Source of the DNA: Alphaproteobacteria bacterium
GTDB lineage: Bacteria; Pseudomonadota; Alphaproteobacteria; Rhodobacterales; Rhodobacteraceae
Length of the DNA: 8,907 nucleotides
Direction: 5' to 3'
Assembly (NCBI GenBank): GCA_003694465.1
Contig: RFKM01000164.1
Span: forward strand, 1-8,907
Part shown: positions 8,269 to 8,907 of the stretch, in pieces
Layout: each line of letters begins with the position of its first letter
Position numbering within the stretch: the stretch's first letter is position 1
Program-made: the position numbers and the translations under genes
Notes under the pieces: model-generated
Told to the model about the DNA's origin: nothing
The model's database searches: none
What the model saw: the letters and a program-made list of their open reading frames with translations, nothing else

Positions 8269-8907
8269 CCGGGCTCATCGTCCATCTCGGCGCCCACCGC
8301 ACCGGCACGACGGCCCTGCAGCGCAGCCTCAAGCGCAACGCCGGCAAGCTGGCGCGGGCGGGCATCGCGCTCTGGGGGCCGGCGGAAACGCGAGCCGAGG
8401 AACGGTCGTATTTCTACCTGCCCGAGAATGGCCGTTTCGATGCCCCCGCCCGGGAGGCCTTTGCCGCCGAGCTGGGCGCGACGCCCGCCCGCCGGCTGGC
8501 CATCTCGGAAGAGAACATCCTCGGCTCGATGCGGCGCAACCTGCTCAAGCAGCGCTTCTATGCCGGGGCGGGGGCGCGGCTCGAGGCCTATGCGCAGCTT
8601 TTCGGCGCGGCCCCCGAGCGCATCGGCCTCGGCCTGCGCGACTATGGCAGCTACTGGACATCGGCCTATGGCTTTTTGCTGCGCTCACGCGACATGCCGG
8701 CGTTCGAGGCCCTGAAGCCGGGGCTTCTGGTTGAGATGCGCGGCTGGCTCGACATCGTCTCCGATATCCGCCGCGTCTTTCCAGCGTCGGAGATCATGGT
8801 CTGGCCGCTGGAGGGCGTGCGGGGGCGCCTTGCCGAACTCATCGCGGCGCTGCTCGACGTGCCGGCCGAGGGGCTGACGGCGCTGGACCGGCCGATCAAC
8901 CGAAGCC
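8265..8907 (+). CDS. Sulfotransferase-like P-loop protein (second of tandem pair), 3' truncated by window
   Basis: This frame is open from ATG 8265 to the right edge (214 complete codons, no stop), so the C-terminus is missing. The ATG overlaps the previous stop (ATGA), with GAGGAGG at 8248-8254. The protein mirrors its neighbour: LGAHRTGTTALQ (8-19) as the phosphate-binding loop with Arg12 in the Lys position, ISEENILGSM (80-89), and Arg125/Ser133 eight residues apart in GLRDYGSYWTS. The order and spacing of shared motifs indicate tandem duplication followed by strong divergence, since the stretch between the P-loop and SEEN (about 35-75) barely matches. Function and acceptor are unknown. 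Confidence 0.72.
   Translation, partial: MTGLIVHLGAHRTGTTALQRSLKRNAGKLARAGIALWGPAETRAEERSYFYLPENGRFDAPAREAFAAELGATPARRLAISEENILGSMRRNLLKQRFYAGAGARLEAYAQLFGAAPERIGLGLRDYGSYWTSAYGFLLRSRDMPAFEALKPGLLVEMRGWLDIVSDIRRVFPASEIMVWPLEGVRGRLAELIAALLDVPAEGLTALDRPINRS

Overview
The window looks like chromosomal DNA from an alphaproteobacterium, most likely of the Rhodobacteraceae (Rhodobacter/Paracoccus-type). The DNA is GC-rich with strongly G/C-ending codons. The propionyl-CoA carboxylase (PCC) subunits match this group in length and motifs (PccB 510 aa, PccA 666 aa). The boxes TTTGCAAA found upstream of pccB and of the left-edge gene match the motif known for the short-chain acyl-CoA regulator PccR (ScfR family) of Rhodobacter sphaeroides. 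No genus can be assigned by reading alone.

Layout. At the left edge there is a probable minus-strand start codon with a good ribosome binding site, preceded by two perfect TTTGCAAA boxes. Next come two minus-strand genes: a Bcr/CflA-type drug-efflux MFS transporter (71-1288) and a serralysin-like M10 zinc protease with RTX repeats and a type I secretion C-terminus (1342-2523). A 240-bp divergent intergenic region separates the protease from pccB and carries one perfect TTTGCAAA box and two degenerate ones. On the plus strand follow pccB (2764-4296), a small exported protein (4308-4715) and a small cytoplasmic protein (4715-5104), which look co-transcribed. A 289-bp intergenic region (5105-5393) holds a TTTGCAAG box and then a strong intrinsic terminator at 5275-5311. 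pccA (5394-7394) follows. Downstream, packed with 1-nt spacing and a 4-nt overlap, are two tandem sulfotransferase-like paralogs (7396-8268 and 8265 to the right edge, truncated).

Function. PccA (biotin carboxylase plus biotin carrier) and PccB (carboxyltransferase) form PCC, which makes methylmalonyl-CoA from propionyl-CoA during growth on propionate, odd-chain or branched substrates, or acetate through the ethylmalonyl-CoA pathway. The boxes suggest that pccB and the left-edge gene share one acyl-CoA-responsive regulator. No methylmalonyl-CoA mutase gene is visible. The position directly after pccA is taken by the sulfotransferase-like pair, whose job is unknown.

No clearly new system is visible. 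The points most worth following are the operator boxes with unusual spacing, the terminator lying between a candidate operator and pccA, the two unexplained small genes inside the pcc locus, the tandem Arg-type P-loop sulfotransferase-like genes, and a cluster of rare codons in the biotin carboxylase domain of pccA.
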